Source: Moniliella sp. 'wahieum'
Lineage: Eukaryota > Basidiomycota > Moniliellomycetes > Moniliellales > Moniliellaceae
Length of the DNA stretch: 64,000 nt
Direction: 5' to 3'
NCBI GenBank assembly: GCA_003971905.1
Contig: RSEE01000027.1
Location: 1 to 64,000, forward strand
Below, piece after piece: positions 1 through 11,839 of this stretch (within the stretch, counting starts at the first letter, position 1; each line of letters opens with the position of its first letter). Position numbers and translations under genes: made by a program. Below the pieces are notes generated by a model, which ran no database searches, had not been told where the DNA came from, and saw nothing but the letters and a program-made list of their open reading frames with translations.

Positions 1-557
1 GAGAATCCGAGTTCCTTGCGGTGCGAGATGCGAGCCAAGCCCCAGGGGGCACCTTTCTCGACCACGTGTGGTCTTGGCCTGGTTGGCAGGGAGCCAGCGC
101 CACTCGGTATCGGGTTGGATCTCTTGGTGGTTACGATCGAGTCACGCTCGACGTACTCCACTTCCGGCTGGGCGCGGATAAAGGCGAGTACATCGTCTGT
201 GAATTGGCCTGCATAGCCTTGCAGGTGGTGGTCGAGGTCGTAGACGTGACGGATGCCATGTTCGGCGTGGCAGCTGCAGGGAGACCGAGGAACACATTTG
301 CCTCGACTGGGCAGCGGAGATAAGCTGTTGGTGGGCAAGGAAGGCAGTGCTGGAAACGCCGGGCTTCAGCTTGATCATGTAGCGACCGGGAAGCTCGGCC
401 AGCGGGTTCTCAGCGCTGCGCAAAGCGGCGAGCACAGGCACGCCAGTCCCGAGGACCTGCTGCTCGGCGCCGGGAACGAAGCGGGGCGCGGGGCGGGCGC
501 TGGTGGTGGCGGCGACAGCCATCAGAGCCAGCCCGAGGCGGAGGGGGAGAGACGCAT
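1..557 (-). CDS. Subtilisin-like serine protease (family S8), N-terminal part, cut by the window edge
   Basis: Start of a secreted or vacuolar subtilase. The ATG at 557 opens a hydrophobic leader ending near SARPAP. An inhibitor I9-type prodomain follows, seen as LPGRYMIKLKPGVSSTAFLA and, after a frame change, GQFTDDVLAFIRAQPEVEYV with ERDSI. The segment GAPWGLARISHR near position 50 is the typical prodomain/mature-enzyme junction of proteinase K-like enzymes. The Asp/His/Ser catalytic domain lies beyond base 1, so activity cannot be judged. The reading frame changes at least three times; the first break is in a C-run near 535, where one added C would restore the leader. Family assignment is firm; substrate is unknown. 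Confidence 0.75.
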
Positions 558-1111
558 AAGAAAAGAAGGGATCGTAATGGGGCTTGTAGGGGTGGTGGGG
601 GCGGTGGAGGTGGTGGGGGCGATGGCAGACCAGCGAGATAAGATGACTGATGCTGATAGCTGGGGGGAGCGGTGCTGCGTTGTCAGTCTATCGTGGCTCT
701 GCTGCGCACCTGCTGAGCCTCAGCAGTGCGCGTGCTACAGTAGGGTTGGGGGCAGGGGGCAGTTTCGCGTCGTGGTCCGATTGCCACGCACAGCGCCTGT
801 CTGGGGGGCGGCAGGCGGCCATTGCGTCATCAGCGCCACGGCGTGCGTGCAGGTGCGTGCTCGCGAGTATATTTTGGGGGATGTAGGATGGCCGAGGTGG
901 CCTGTGCTGCTGGGGCATCTTATCAGCGCGGCGGCGAGGGCCCCAACACACGCGCTGTGCTGGGCACCAGCGCCACGCCAGCCAGCGCTTGTAGTATGCT
1001 GCCCCTGGACATCGCCCGACCCCAACGACCACCTCCTGCCGAGGACTCGCAGCTCCTGCCCACCGTCCATCACCCCCCACCATCTTCTCTCCTCCGTCTC
1101 CATCATCCCCA
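558..1111. other. Intergenic, shared divergent promoter region
   Basis: No supported gene. The region separates two divergent genes. A pyrimidine-rich tract at about 1068-1108 sits directly before the ATG of the plus-strand gene, a usual core-promoter feature in fungi. Confidence 0.4.
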
Positions 1112-3458
1112 ATGAACCCCACCCCTCTGCCGCAGTTACATTCTGGTAGCCCCCTCTCGCCGCCGCCGTCATCCATGCCACCGCCACCGTCTCTCCCCGT
1201 CATCACCCCTGGGCCCAATGGGCTGCCCAGCACCTGCGCCCCTCCCCCACCCCCCCGCGGCACCCACTCTCACCCTCGTCTTGGCAACAGCCGGTGCAGC
1301 CGGCCTTGCCACCCTTCTCATTCGCCGTGCGTATGTCCCCGCCGCCTGCGCCGTGTCCTTGCCGCCCACACTCGTGCCACGGCGCTCTTGCACAAGCAAA
1401 TAAACACGAACGCATGTTCCGTGCCCAAGCAGAGAACCAACTCAAGCGTGTCGAGCACGAAGCCAACTTGGCCGCTCGCCATTACACCCACACTCTGCTT
1501 GAAGCTCAAAGGCACTCCCAGCCTGCTCGCGCTCGTCCGACTGTGGATTCGGCCACTGTGAACACATCACCCGGGTCCCTGTTGCGACACCGACGCCACC
1601 TTCTCCTTCTGTTAGCCAACCCATGATCCCGCCTTTGACTGCATCCGTTTCTGGCGACAACGGTTCCTCGCCGCACGCTTGTAAGTGGCTGTCTTGCCCA
1701 TTCTTTGTTGACACATGACTTGTTATTGACTTGGTGTTATCCATTCGATAGCTACATTGTCACCAGACCAATTTGGTCGCCACAATTCCCGCCTCGGACC
1801 CGCTTTCACTTCGTCTCTCGTGACGGATCGCCATGCCCATCTGCGCGGGTCGCAGTGGTTGACCGTCACGGGAACAAAGAAAAGGCAACTCTTTTTCCTA
1901 TTCATACGCCTGTCTCTCGTCCCGACCAATCAAGCAATCCAACGGACACAATCCCAGATCAACATGTTGAGGAAGAGGTGGTCGTCAAGACCGCCAGCCC
2001 TACCATTTTTCGCCCCCACAGCCGATCGTGCTGAGCCGTGGAGATGAAGTTCAAGAACAGGCCAAGATGGCTGATGCATATGATGACCGCCCTACTACTT
2101 CTGTATGCGAACCCAGCACCGCTCCTCCTCCACTCTCGTACTCTCAAGCATCCTGTAACAGTGGTGCATACTGATGCCAACAAGGCCAGCGGCACCACCC
2201 TACCCTTTGCACCCATCACTCCAGCTTCCCAGAACATAGGAGTTGAAACCGAGCCTACCGTTCTCCCGTTGACGCCCCTGCCGTACCCCTCTCGGAAATT
2301 ACGACCTCTCCCCAACCGCCAATCGTGGTTCGAGCAGCGTCGCGCCCAAGACAAAGGAACTGAACACCCCTGCGGCAGCTGATTCCACACCCATTACGGT
2401 CAAGAGCGACACCGATTCGCTTCGTCTGCTCAACGGCGCCGTCTTCAATTCCGTTGAATCGCCAGAAGCGGTTCAACTGGAGCCAAGGGCTGAGGAAGCG
2501 AAATCGGCAATCCCACAACAGACGGTTCCACCCCCAACAAAACTGTCCCTCGTCCAGTCGCTCAATCCGATCTTGGACAACGGCCGTTGAGATCGTACAG
2601 CACCGAGTCCGAGGCGGAGAAAGCGGAGACCCCGGCAACGGCCGGTTTCACTGTAAAGTCTGTCAAGGACAAAACGGACTCAACTCCCGTCCGTCCAGCG
2701 GCTCCGACCAATCCCAGTCAGGCATTTGCGACTGCATTTGCGGCGGACAAAAAGAGTTCGACTCCCGTGCGTCCTGCGGCTCAAGCCAATCCAGAGAAAG
2801 CATACGCTGCAGCTTTGGCAGCAGATGGGAAGGCACGCTCAGGAGCTGGTTCTTCGACTCGGGAGAAGTCTCCCGGCCAGGACCATGCCCACGTTTCTTC
2901 TGCATCGGATCAAGAGCGACTGAAACACCTGGGACAGACCTTCTTCTCTGCCATGGCCAGCAAACGATGCGCAGTTGGCTCGATGGCAAGAAGAAGGGCC
3001 CCACCACCCACGACAGAACGGATCTGCAAGGCGATTGACCAACTTCTTCATCGGTCAACTGTCCTCACTCCACCACAAGCAGTGGTTCAAGTTGGAGCAA
3101 CGGCGATGGCGATTGAAGGAGGCGCTAAAGGAGCGATACAGCGTGCCCAATCCGCCTGGCTCACCCTCCTCGACAGACCCACTCCTGACCCGCAGTTGGC
3201 TTTTGCGCGAGGGTTCGGGGGCACAGGTTCGGTCCCCGCCTCCCCCGCGTCCACGACTTCGGCGTGTTTTGGTGTGACAAGCACCATGTGCCCCCTTTTG
3301 GACGTACCCCGTTGCGGCCAGAGGATGGTACGGCCACAGACAAAACGAAGACGCTTGCTGAAATGATGCGGAAGCACCGAAGTCAGTTGGAAAAGAAGGC
3401 TGACCGACGGAGCATTCGGGCCCGTGGACAGGACAAGCACGGCAAGAGGCCTGAATGA
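1112..3458 (+). CDS. Uncharacterised proline-rich protein with one membrane segment and coiled coil
   Basis: I do not recognise this protein. The ATG at 1112 opens a Pro/Ser-rich stretch. In the next frame there is a hydrophobic segment (LTLVLATAGAAGLATLLI, about 1276-1330) followed by basic residues, then a likely coiled coil (QAENQLKRVEHEANLAARHY). An intron at 1681-1751 (GTAAGT...GATAG) joins SSPHA to STLSPDQFGR. The middle has two near repeats of TPVRPAA-x-x-NP (2680-2800). The C-terminus is basic (EMMRKHRSQLEKKADRRSIR) and ends at 3458. At least five frame changes are needed. The order proline-rich tail, membrane segment, coiled coil resembles some organelle membrane proteins such as peroxins, but nothing specific supports that. 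Confidence 0.45.
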
Positions 3459-3723
3459 AGAGGACTTCCTTTTTGGGTGGTACCTTCTTTCTCCATTGCC
3501 CCGTAGTATTGTGACTTCCCACCACTTTTGTCTTTCCCCCTTCGAGATTGTAGCTGTAACAATTGATTGTCTATACGTTTTTTCATTAGCAGCATGGACA
3601 AGAAGCGACTAATTGCGCCCAGGTTGAAGAGAACCAATAAGTGAAGCGCACAAATATCAAATGTGCTGCGCTGGGGATAGTGGGGGGGGTACTGGTGAAG
3701 GGCGCGGTATCCTGTTGTGGCAA

Positions 3724-6086
3724 TCAGTGCAGCGTAGCAGCCAGGCATGCTTGAGTGGCCAAAATCGCCATTTCGTCCATGGCCTGACTGAGACCTTTCT
3801 GGGACAAAGCAAGGACCCGTTGACCCGCGCGGACCATCGTATCCAAATCTACGTCCTTCTCGTGAACTGCCGCTTTCTTCGATTTCGCTTCCTTCGCCCT
3901 GGAGGGCGCATCTGAGTCCGAATCCGCATCCACATCCGACTCCGACTCCGAGTCGTCCGAATCCGACTTGACCTGCCCGTGGACACGCTTGTTGGTCCCT
4001 GTTCCGAGACGAAGAACGTCGGGCACATCGAGCGGGTCCCAAACCTTGGCCTCCGCACGGGCACGTTGCAGTCGTTGCATGATTAGGCGCCAGGAATCCC
4101 GGGTTGGTTGGGCCATTGGGCCAATGTGCCAAAGGGGGGCCTAACTCAGCGGGGCGCTGGTACACTCAGAGATGGCCAGGCCAGCCGTACGAAGGAGACC
4201 GATCTGCAAATAGTATACGTGATCCCCCTTCCACCATGCCTCGGCCACAGCGGCTAACAGACTCTGAGCTGGGGCCTTGAATTCCTCTGCGCATTGGTCC
4301 CTGACGGGCTCTTTGGCAACGCCACGGGAACGCGAGGTCCTTCGAGAGGGCTGGGCAAGTGGTACGTTCTTACGTGCCGTCTTGCGCGCCGAGGGCGTAA
4401 TAGGGCTAACGAACAGTCTTCCCACAAGGCATCCACAAATCCAGTGCATCTTGCGGATCCAGGGGAACCGCTGCCTCCTCGCGGCCAAGGCTCTTGTGTC
4501 CGCTTCCTCCATTTGACGGGAAGGTCAACAAAGGGCCAGTACCGAGGTGAGCCATAGCCAGCTGGAATTTGCGTGTGCCCATAGTTTGGCCCAAGACGCG
4601 TGCTGGGCGTGGCAGCAAGGCACTAATCAACCCAATTGCCGGTTGGTGGACTTGGCCCAAGACAGTATACCGGTCCTTAAGCGGCGTCTCCAAAGGTATC
4701 CGACCACTGGACCGACGCTGTCCTTGCCTGCCGGTTGCTGCACACCTCCAAATCCATTGGTGCTCATCCCACTCTTCTCCACCATATCCATCTCTTCGGG
4801 TATCAGGCAAAGCGGCAGGGCCTGGGACAGGGCAAGGTGGACAACCCGATGCAGCTGAGCTGCTTTTGCTTGCTCTGCAGCCAAACTATCCAGGACGGAT
4901 GTGAAGATGCGCAGTTCGGGACAACTCCACAAGGACGGGCGGGGGAGTCTCTTTCTTCTTCCGACGAAGGAGGGGTAACGCACGCCGTGAGCCAATGCTG
5001 CACAGTCAGGGGGGAGAACAGGTTGGTTTCGGTAAAAAGAGGGTCTCCTTGAGCAACAACTCGGCCGTCTTCTGCCGCGAAGGAAGAACTAAGACAGCTT
5101 TCCCCCCGTCCCCGGACCAGGCGCTGCCTGGCCACCGCGCCGTTTGGCCCCCCCCGAAAATGCTTTTATTCCGGCAACATTGAGCGCCACAGGTCCCGGA
5201 TCGGCAGACGCGAGACCCGAAGACAAGGTGGCAAGCAGATCAGACAAGTGAACTGCAGGTGTCTTCCATGGGAATGGAGATGGTGCGGCCCGTACAGCTT
5301 GAGCGAGCCAGGCAAAGTCCTCGATCCAAAGGGGGATTGGGCAAGCCGGCTGCCAGGAGGCAAATGTGAGGGAACTTGTTCGCTAATCCATCGCCGGCAG
5401 CGGATCCTTGGCGTTCATAGATCGGAGCCAACGTACCCAGCACATTCCAAAATCCCGCCTCGGCATCTGGGGCAGCGGCCAACGACGTCCATGCCACTGG
5501 CATCCTTGGCGAGTTTGCGCTTTCGCCAGGTAGGAGCCTGGGAACAGAGCCAATACTCCTCGGCACCCCGTACGCAAAGATATCCCGTGCTCCCAAGAGG
5601 ACCGTGTGCCGCCAGGTGCGGAGAGGAGAGGAGGAGCCGTGAGGTCCACCGTTGCGGGCTTCCCTCTTCCGATGCAAAGGGGGGAAGGGAGCGGATTACA
5701 ACAGCAGGGAATGCGAGGCCCAGAGAGCGAGTGCTTCAAGTGCCATCGCAATATCCGCCTCGGTGGGTCCGACCGGGGCGGCGGAGCCGGCGCCCGACGC
5801 GTCATGGCCGTGAGGGGGATGGGCATGGAGACGCCTGCTTCTGAGCGGCATAAACACGCGCACGTGCAGGATCGCAGAGCGCGATTGCGACCACGATTTG
5901 TACCAGCTTGGGCAAGGGCGCTACACGGTGCGCGACAAGCTCCGGGATCAGGCAAGGGCAACGGGGAGCATGTTCTCCTCGAACGGATCGAGGGCGAGCT
6001 GGGCGAGGGAACATGGGTGCCCATGTTGTGGGAATCGGGTAGGGCCGGTCGGCCGAGGCGGTGGCGGCGCTTGCTGTGCTGACCAT
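3724..6086 (-). CDS. Uncharacterised helical protein with acidic serine/aspartate C-terminal tail
   Basis: I do not recognise this protein. Starting at 6086 (MVSTASAATASADRPYPIP), fragments in alternating frames give helical text: QLALDPFEENMLPVALA, LIPELVAHRVAPLPKLVQIV, GPTEADIAMALEALALWAS, FWNVLGTLAPIYERQ, LRIFTSVLDSLAAEQAKAAQ and HLALSQALPLCLIPEEMDMV. The last open frame (4116-3724) has a D/S/E-rich tract (KSDSDDSESESDVDADSDSD) and then a helical end. Total is about 785 codons. Repeated helices plus an acidic tail recall Rix1/PELP1-type ribosome-assembly factors, but this is layout only. At least seven frame changes are needed. Confidence 0.45.
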
Positions 6087-6210
6087 TGCCGCAGATGGTG
6101 GTGGGATGGCGGAAGAAAAAATGACAGCGGGAACGATAGTGGCGCGTCGCGTGTAGAGCTATTAAGCAGCAGCACAGTATATTGAGCGCATCGCGCGTGA
6201 CAGGGAGGCA

Positions 6211-6221
6211 TAGCCTAGTGG
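6211..6221 (+). promoter_or_regulatory. Pol III A box of the tRNA gene
   Basis: TAGCCTAGTGG fits the consensus TRGYNNAGYGG exactly. Confidence 0.75.
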
Positions 6222-6288
6222 TCTATGGCATCGTATTCAAGTCATTAAGCGCTTCCGCTTAAGAGTGGATAGAACTGCGACATTCGTG

Positions 6289-6299
6289 GGTTCGAATCC
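6289..6299 (+). promoter_or_regulatory. Pol III B box of the tRNA gene
   Basis: GGTTCGAATCC fits the B-box consensus GGTTCGANTCC exactly. Confidence 0.8.
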
Positions 6300-6310
6300 C
6301 ACTGCCTTCA

Positions 6311-6316
6311 TTTTTT
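6311..6316 (+). terminator. Pol III terminator (T run) after the tRNA gene
   Basis: TTTTTT follows the discriminator base directly; a second T run follows after GA, as a backup terminator. Confidence 0.75.
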
Positions 6317-6425
6317 GATTTTTTGACCCTGGACCACGTCCAGCATGACCCGCGTGACCAACAGGCCCCACTCAGATATCAGATGGCCCCCCTTGGTTGG
6401 GACAGCTAGGAAGCTGACCACGAGC

Positions 6426-6734
6426 ATGGAGTACTTCACCTTTGAACCAACAGAGCACAACAGGTATCAAGCCGTGGATGTTTCGTTCGAGAGGAGCTAG
6501 TGGAGACAGATGGGGGAAGCCAACAACACAGAAGAGCACAAAGGAAGGGGCAGGTGGGATGACAAGGAGAGTGGCCTTGTGGCGGCCTTGTGCCAGCTTC
6601 GCCAGAGGGTCTGTCTCGGGAACAAGCCTCGTTATCTTCATGTCTCACGCCTCTCATGCATCACTTATGCCATGATTACCATGATGATTCGCCTGACGCG
6701 CGCGCGAACGGCTCTGTTACAGAGAGTCCATTGA
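6426..6734 (+). pseudogene. Possible small gene interrupted by one in-frame TAG
   Basis: ATG at 6426 opens MEYFTFEPTEHNRYQAVDVS with FERS, then an in-frame TAG near 6498, then the same frame continues with WRQMGEANNTEEHKGRGRWD through to a stop at 6732-6734. Composition is protein-like on both sides of the TAG. It may be a real small gene with a local error, or chance. I do not recognise it. Confidence 0.25.
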
Positions 6735-7142
6735 AGGTGTCAACAGGGTCAGAAGAGTGGGCGGACAGCAAGAGATTGTAGCATTGCTAGAGGAAGATGA
6801 CTCACACACGTATAGTAAGTAGCAATGTCCGGGGCCTGTGCAGCCTGCCACAATTTTTTTGGGTATGACTTTAATCAAGACCGCGCAGGGGGGCAGTGGC
6901 CCGATTGTCAGAGAGGGATTGTATCATCGTAGCGATGCCGAGATGATGAACTTTGCCCAGCCTCTCTGCCTCCAGAGACGACGCTGGTTGGACGATGTGT
7001 GGGACGCGTTGCTGCCAGATAAAGAACCCCCCTGCTTTCGCCTCCCATGCATATATATACTAGCACTCATCACTCTTCCTGCTTCAAGCACCTAGCTTCA
7101 TTACCGCCCCCCACATCCCGACGGACTGCAACCCTCCACATC
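6735..7142. other. Intergenic
   Basis: No supported gene. An ATATATATAC element at about 7050-7060 lies some 85 nt upstream of the next ATG and may be its TATA box. The short phrase MSGACAACHNFFGYDFN at about 6824 is open but too short to call. Confidence 0.3.
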
Positions 7143-7407
7143 ATGGGATCGACTTGCGCCGGCTCGTGCCCTGTCAACGTACGTCCAGTGCTTTCCACGT
7201 TATTATTGCGAAACAATCGCTCCTATTAACCTCCTTTTTATCCCACCCCCTCCTTTTTGTATAGATGATTGCCCCGTTGATCTGCGTAAAGTGTTATGAA
7301 ACCAACTTCGAGTTTCACAGCGAATACTCACGCTCCCGTGGGAATGCGTCAATTGTGGCGCACGATACCGGACCGTAACTTCCTCGTTCGAAACTAACGG
7401 AAGGTAA
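7143..7407 (+). CDS. Small zinc-ribbon-like protein with one intron
   Basis: ATG at 7143 gives MGSTCAGSCPVN. An intron at 7179-7264 (GTACGT...TATAG, 86 nt) follows. Exon 2 gives MIAPLICVKCYETNFEFHSE and, after one lost base near 7340, WECVNCGARYRTVTSSFETN, then GR and TAA at 7405-7407. The two CxxC pairs (CVKC and CVNC, about 22 residues apart) are the four ligands of a zinc ribbon, and an N-terminal C-x3-C precedes them. Total is about 72 residues. I cannot name the family. The clean splice junction and paired cysteines make a real gene likely. Confidence 0.5.
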
Positions 7408-7811
7408 GCCCTGCGAGTTAACACGAAAGCATAAAGTGGGGTTCAGTTCCACTTCGTAGGGAGGTCCTGTGTTGGGTTTGCTGGAGCAGGGCTTCAGAAC
7501 CCCACACAATCACCCAAGTCTCTATCCCCCTGGTATAGTATATCCATCGCTATCGTCCCTGCACCATGCGCATTCCGTATGTAGGTCCCCTTATAGCGTT
7601 CGCATCATTGTACCCCAAGGGTGCATTTTGCATGCAGGGATGGATTGCATTAGTCGAGCCCCACCATTTTGGATGAGCACGGTATCGGGCAGAATGGAGC
7701 ACAGAAGGGGGAGGGAAACGAAAGAATAAGGGACAAGACGGCGACTGGGGTGACCACACTCGAGGAGCGCCGAATCGAGAGGATGCGATGACCGACACCA
7801 GGAACACTCAC
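7408..7811. other. Intergenic between convergent genes
   Basis: No coding signal seen. It holds the 3' ends of the zinc-ribbon gene (+) and HMG-CoA reductase (-). Confidence 0.3.
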
Positions 7812-10800
7812 TCATGCCGATGGTCCCGATCCATTTGCCCTGGATGTCAAATGGATGCTGGGCGCGACCAAAGGTGTCATCGTGGCCGCGATCCGCCCCG
7901 GATTGGGACTGACGTGCCCGGGAGTGGGCGCATTGGACGGGGGGGCAGAGCGGTTGTGGGCCATATGGGCCTTGATCAGATGCCCAGCGGCAGGGCAGAC
8001 ATGAGTGACAGTTCCCGGCCATCACTGCGGCGGCAATGATGGCTGCCAGCCTGAGCGTTGGCTCCCGGCGTGGAGGGATGGGGGCCTGCAATGCCTAGCA
8101 ACTCCAGCATGGACCGCTGTGGATCCAGCACTGTCCCACCGCCCACCGTTCCAACCTCGATGGAGGGCATGGAGACAGAGATGCGCAAGTCGCCTTCGGG
8201 TGTGGCCTCCATCAGGGTCATGCAGTTGCTCGACTCGACGTTCTGCGCCGGGTCTTGCCCTGTAGCAAGGTAGATGGCAGTGAGAATGTTGGCCGCATGG
8301 GCGTTGAATCCCCAATCGAGCCAGCCATGGCGGAACCAATCAAGTTCTTCTTGGTGTTCAGGTCAACCAAGGCCGTAACCGAGGTTTTGAGAACCGAATT
8401 GACTATCTTTCCGGGCACAACAGCCTCTGCAACCACCGATTGCCGCGGCCCTCAATCCAGTTGATCGCAGCGGCTTCTTGTCAGTGCAGTAGTTGCCCGA
8501 CAAGGCGAGGACCTTCATGGTAGGGAAGTGCTTTGATTGCATCATTTCCAAAGCCGCTCAACTCCTTAGAGATCATGTTCACCCATTGCATCCCCTGTCG
8601 AGGTGGCAAAGCGAATGAACATGGTCCGGCCCGCCAAGGCAGTGCGCAGGCTGGCCAGCCGGGCAAATCGCGACGTAGAATCAAAAGCCGACTTGATTGC
8701 CGCTGCACCCTCGGTGGAATCGACCCATCGCTTGGCCTGGGCAGCCTCGGCGGCGGTAGGGAAATCGATTACTGGGCCACGAGTCATTGCATCCTGGGTC
8801 AACACCGTTGTCACTCCGCCTCCTACATTCAGAGCCTTGCACCGCGCGAGGTGGAAGCCACCAATGTGCCTTCCGTCGTGGCCATGGGGATGGGAGTCAT
8901 TGATCGTCAATGTTGAGGGGGCCGGCAATACCGAGAGGCAAAGGCAAATAGCCCACCACATTCTCGCAACAAGCGCCCATGACTTGGGAATAATTGTAGT
9001 TCTTGAACGGCAACTTTCCCGTCTCAAGTGTTTTCGTCAAACTGGCGCGCGAAACGAGGGCGCGCGGACTCGAACGGCACGCTCGGGGTCTTGCAGCACC
9101 TTTTCCAATGCGTAGGCAGGAATCTTACCACGCTGTCCAAGGAGAACCACCTCCTCATCGGCAAGGTAAGCGACACCAGCACCATTGTCGTACACCTCCA
9201 ACACCTCCTCGAATGAACGAATCTGGGAAGCGTCCACACCTGCAGTGGGGGGAGGTGTAGGTTCGTCCGGTTGGGGCACAATGGGAAGCGGAGGGGGCAT
9301 GGGCACCGCTCTGGGGTCCGGGAAGACGAATTCGCATTCACAGAGTTTGAACGGGACATCGGCATGCGAGATTCAGCTTGATCCAAGTGGGCGCCTAGCA
9401 TGCGCGCGGCGGCAAAGGCAGCAGCGCCCATAGCATTACCCCGAGCAATGGCGCGTTGCCATGAGCAACCTCGGAGCAGGTATGCATTGAGGAATATGCT
9501 TACTGCCATCGCGATTGAGAGCCATTTGGAGATCACAGGGTCGCCAACGATCGATGTCCATTCGGTCATCAGGCTACCCAAGACCTCGAGAGACTGACGA
9601 CGCGACAGGAGACCGCTCGACACGCGAGAGCTATTGGCCAAGGGGAAGAGTCAACCACCGGGTCGACGGAGTCGATGACGTGACAGATGCCGATGTTGAT
9701 GAGGGGAACAGTTCTTCAAACGCTTGAATCGATGCCTGCGCCAGATCGGTATATTCTCCGACGTCTGGTTCACGGGCGCATAATCAAACACTGAAAGCAA
9801 GACCGGATCATGAATCTGTAAGGTGGCGCCAATGGGATGCGATCGAGCAAAGTGCTCCAGCGCGGGCGCGAGTGCCAACGAGGAGGGGGTCAGGGGCAGG
9901 TTCAAGCGTGTAGCCGACAGAAGCCGTTGGTACGGCTCGCCCATTAAAAGCGTCGAGGCGGCGCCCGACTTGGACGCACGCAGATAGCGGCTGCGAGATG
10001 ACTGTGTCGTCAGGGTACCAAGCAGGTTGAGGCTGTGAAGGGTGATAAACGAAGCAATCAGCAAGAGCTTGAGCCGACCCACTGGGTTGTTTTTAGCGCC
10101 AGAGCCAACAAGGCGATGCCAGATGCCGAAAATTCCACGGGTTCGAGAGGTGTGACGATGGCGATTATGTGAATGGTGTGAGGATCCAGCCGAAGGAGGC
10201 GCAGGCACAGATGAAGAGGGTGAAATCGAAATGGAGGGACACGGCTGTTGGCTGCACTGCCATCGCCTCCCCTTACCGTAGGAGTGATGGAGCCTGAGGT
10301 TGAACCACTGGCCACGACGCTGGCCTCCGGCGCCGCAGTCTTGTCAACAGCCGACGGAGTTACGATCGAATGATGACGGCGGTTGCGCATGATCCGGATC
10401 CGCAGCACTTCACCATGACAGTAAGAATGCCAGTGTAAAACGTGTGGAGAAGGATGGCATCGAAGAAAAGAATGAGCGCGGCAAGGTGGCAAAACTCGCG
10501 AAGACCATTAGGGGCAATGCATGCACCCGCCAACAACAAGGCCAGCTCGACGGCATAGTCCCGGATGATTTCTGGGCCGACGCTGTCGTATGCGCCTACC
10601 AACACGTCACGAGCAGCAAGCGGACGGGGGAGCTCCCACTCGAGACTGTGGTTTTCACGCAAACGGCAGTCAGGGCCCGAACGAAGGCGTCTTCATTGGA
10701 CTTAGGCGCATCGGTGGAATCGCCATTGGCGGCCACTTTTGAAGGAGGCTTGAGAACATCCAGAAGCACGCTAGGTCCATCGTGCAGGTGGGATGAAGGG

Positions 10801-11839
10801 GCAAACGCGGGGTGACTAAAAACGGCTTTGGTCAATTTGTAGTGCTTGTCAAAGCCAACGGTCACAACCAAAAACGGGAGCGCCTCACTCAGCGATACAG
10901 GATCAATGCGCACGCCAAGGTAATGGGCTGATGTAAGAGCGAAGAGGAATGCACAGGTGCACGAAAGCAAGACCGAGGTTCCTAAAGAACACCGAGAGAT
11001 TTGATCAGCTGGCCAGTCGAAGCGGGGTTAAGAAAGTGGGGGACAAACGTACCAAGCCAAAAGTTGGAGCCAAAGCGGCGCATCGAAAGATACAGGTTGA
11101 CAAATGTAGCGTGCATAAAGATGTAAACGCAGAGCATGAGGAAGATATCAGCTGAATCGGCGGCGCGGATGAGATGACCAAAACGGGCGAAGAGGGCGCG
11201 AGACGCATAGACAACCAAACGAACTGAATCCATCCTTATCGCCCCAGTCGATGCAAGAGTCTGTGCCATGGGGTGCCCAATGTGTTTCCAAGTCCTAGTA
11301 GAAAGTGCAGGGGCAATGTGCCAGGTGTGGGACGGCAACGAGACATTGGATGCGGCATGAGTTGCTGCAGCAGTTCCGTCTCCTGGGGAGATCCGGCGAG
11401 GCGAACGTGGGAGTCCATGCCACCATAGACGGTTGTCCGGGCAAGGCATAAGGCGGGGCGAGGGAAGGCAAAGAAGCATGTGACTGGAAAAGGATTGGGC
11501 GAGCTGGAGAAGGTTGGGCTGCGCGAGCTGGGGTTGGGTGCCGACAGCATCGAGCCAAAGCACAGGGCGCACGACAACGGAAACGGCGTCCTCGGCGCCA
11601 GTGTCATCGAGAGACCAGCCAGCTGGCGAGGAAGCCCAGACGGCGGGCGTCGGCGCAGGGGACGAGGGCAGGGTGGCCGAGGCGGCCAGCGCGTCAATCC
11701 AATGGGAATGGGATATTGCGAAGAGAAGAGAAAAGTGGGCGAGCGTTGCGACAATGGCAACCACGACGATGCTCTCGATGGGCGTGCGGGCGGCCTGCCA
11801 GAGCAGAGCGCGCATCACACGCACCACAGGCGACAGCAT
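7812..11839 (-). CDS. HMG1: 3-hydroxy-3-methylglutaryl-CoA reductase
   Basis: ER membrane enzyme making mevalonate from HMG-CoA with NADPH, the committed step of ergosterol and isoprenoid synthesis. The ATG at 11839 leads into [19 protein letters not shown], a fungal N-terminal membrane segment. A sterol-sensing domain follows ([40 protein letters not shown], 10.8-11.2 kb). The catalytic half carries [16 protein letters not shown] near 8870, [13 protein letters not shown] near 8590, [20 protein letters not shown] near 8400 and [12 protein letters not shown] near 8130. The C-terminus reads GELSLMSAL then [20 protein letters not shown], with the NADPH/catalytic-His region HMAHN. The stop is TGA at 7812-7814, or about 7885 if one more base is missing. 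About 1,340 codons, as expected. The sterol-sensing domain implies sterol-dependent control. Several 1-nt losses, for example in SRG-C-KALN. Confidence 0.9.

Larger units (their letters stand above)
6204..6310 (+). tRNA. Intron-containing tRNA-like gene, apparent anticodon CAA, short variable loop
   Basis: Acceptor arms GGAGGCA (6204-6210) and TGCCTTC (6303-6309) pair over 7 bp with one G-U; A6310 is the discriminator. The D stem is GCC/GGC. The anticodon stem TCGTA (6231-6235) pairs with TGCGA (6276-6280). The T arm GTGGG-TTCGAAT-CCCAC is perfect. The loop TTCAAG places CAA at 6238-6240. A 33-nt intron (6242-6274) sits at the canonical position and contains a perfect hairpin, TTAAGCG/CTTC/CGCTTAA (6245-6262). 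CAA would make this tRNA-Leu, but the variable region is only 5 nt (CATTC, 6281-6285), whereas Leu tRNAs carry a long arm. Identity is therefore left open; a base loss or atypical splicing could explain it. Confidence 0.75.

Noticed and set aside
6204-6310. Selenocysteine or opal-suppressor tRNA (anticodon TCA)
   Set aside because: Shifting the anticodon by one base destroys the TCGTA/TGCGA stem, and the acceptor stem is 7 bp, not the Sec type.
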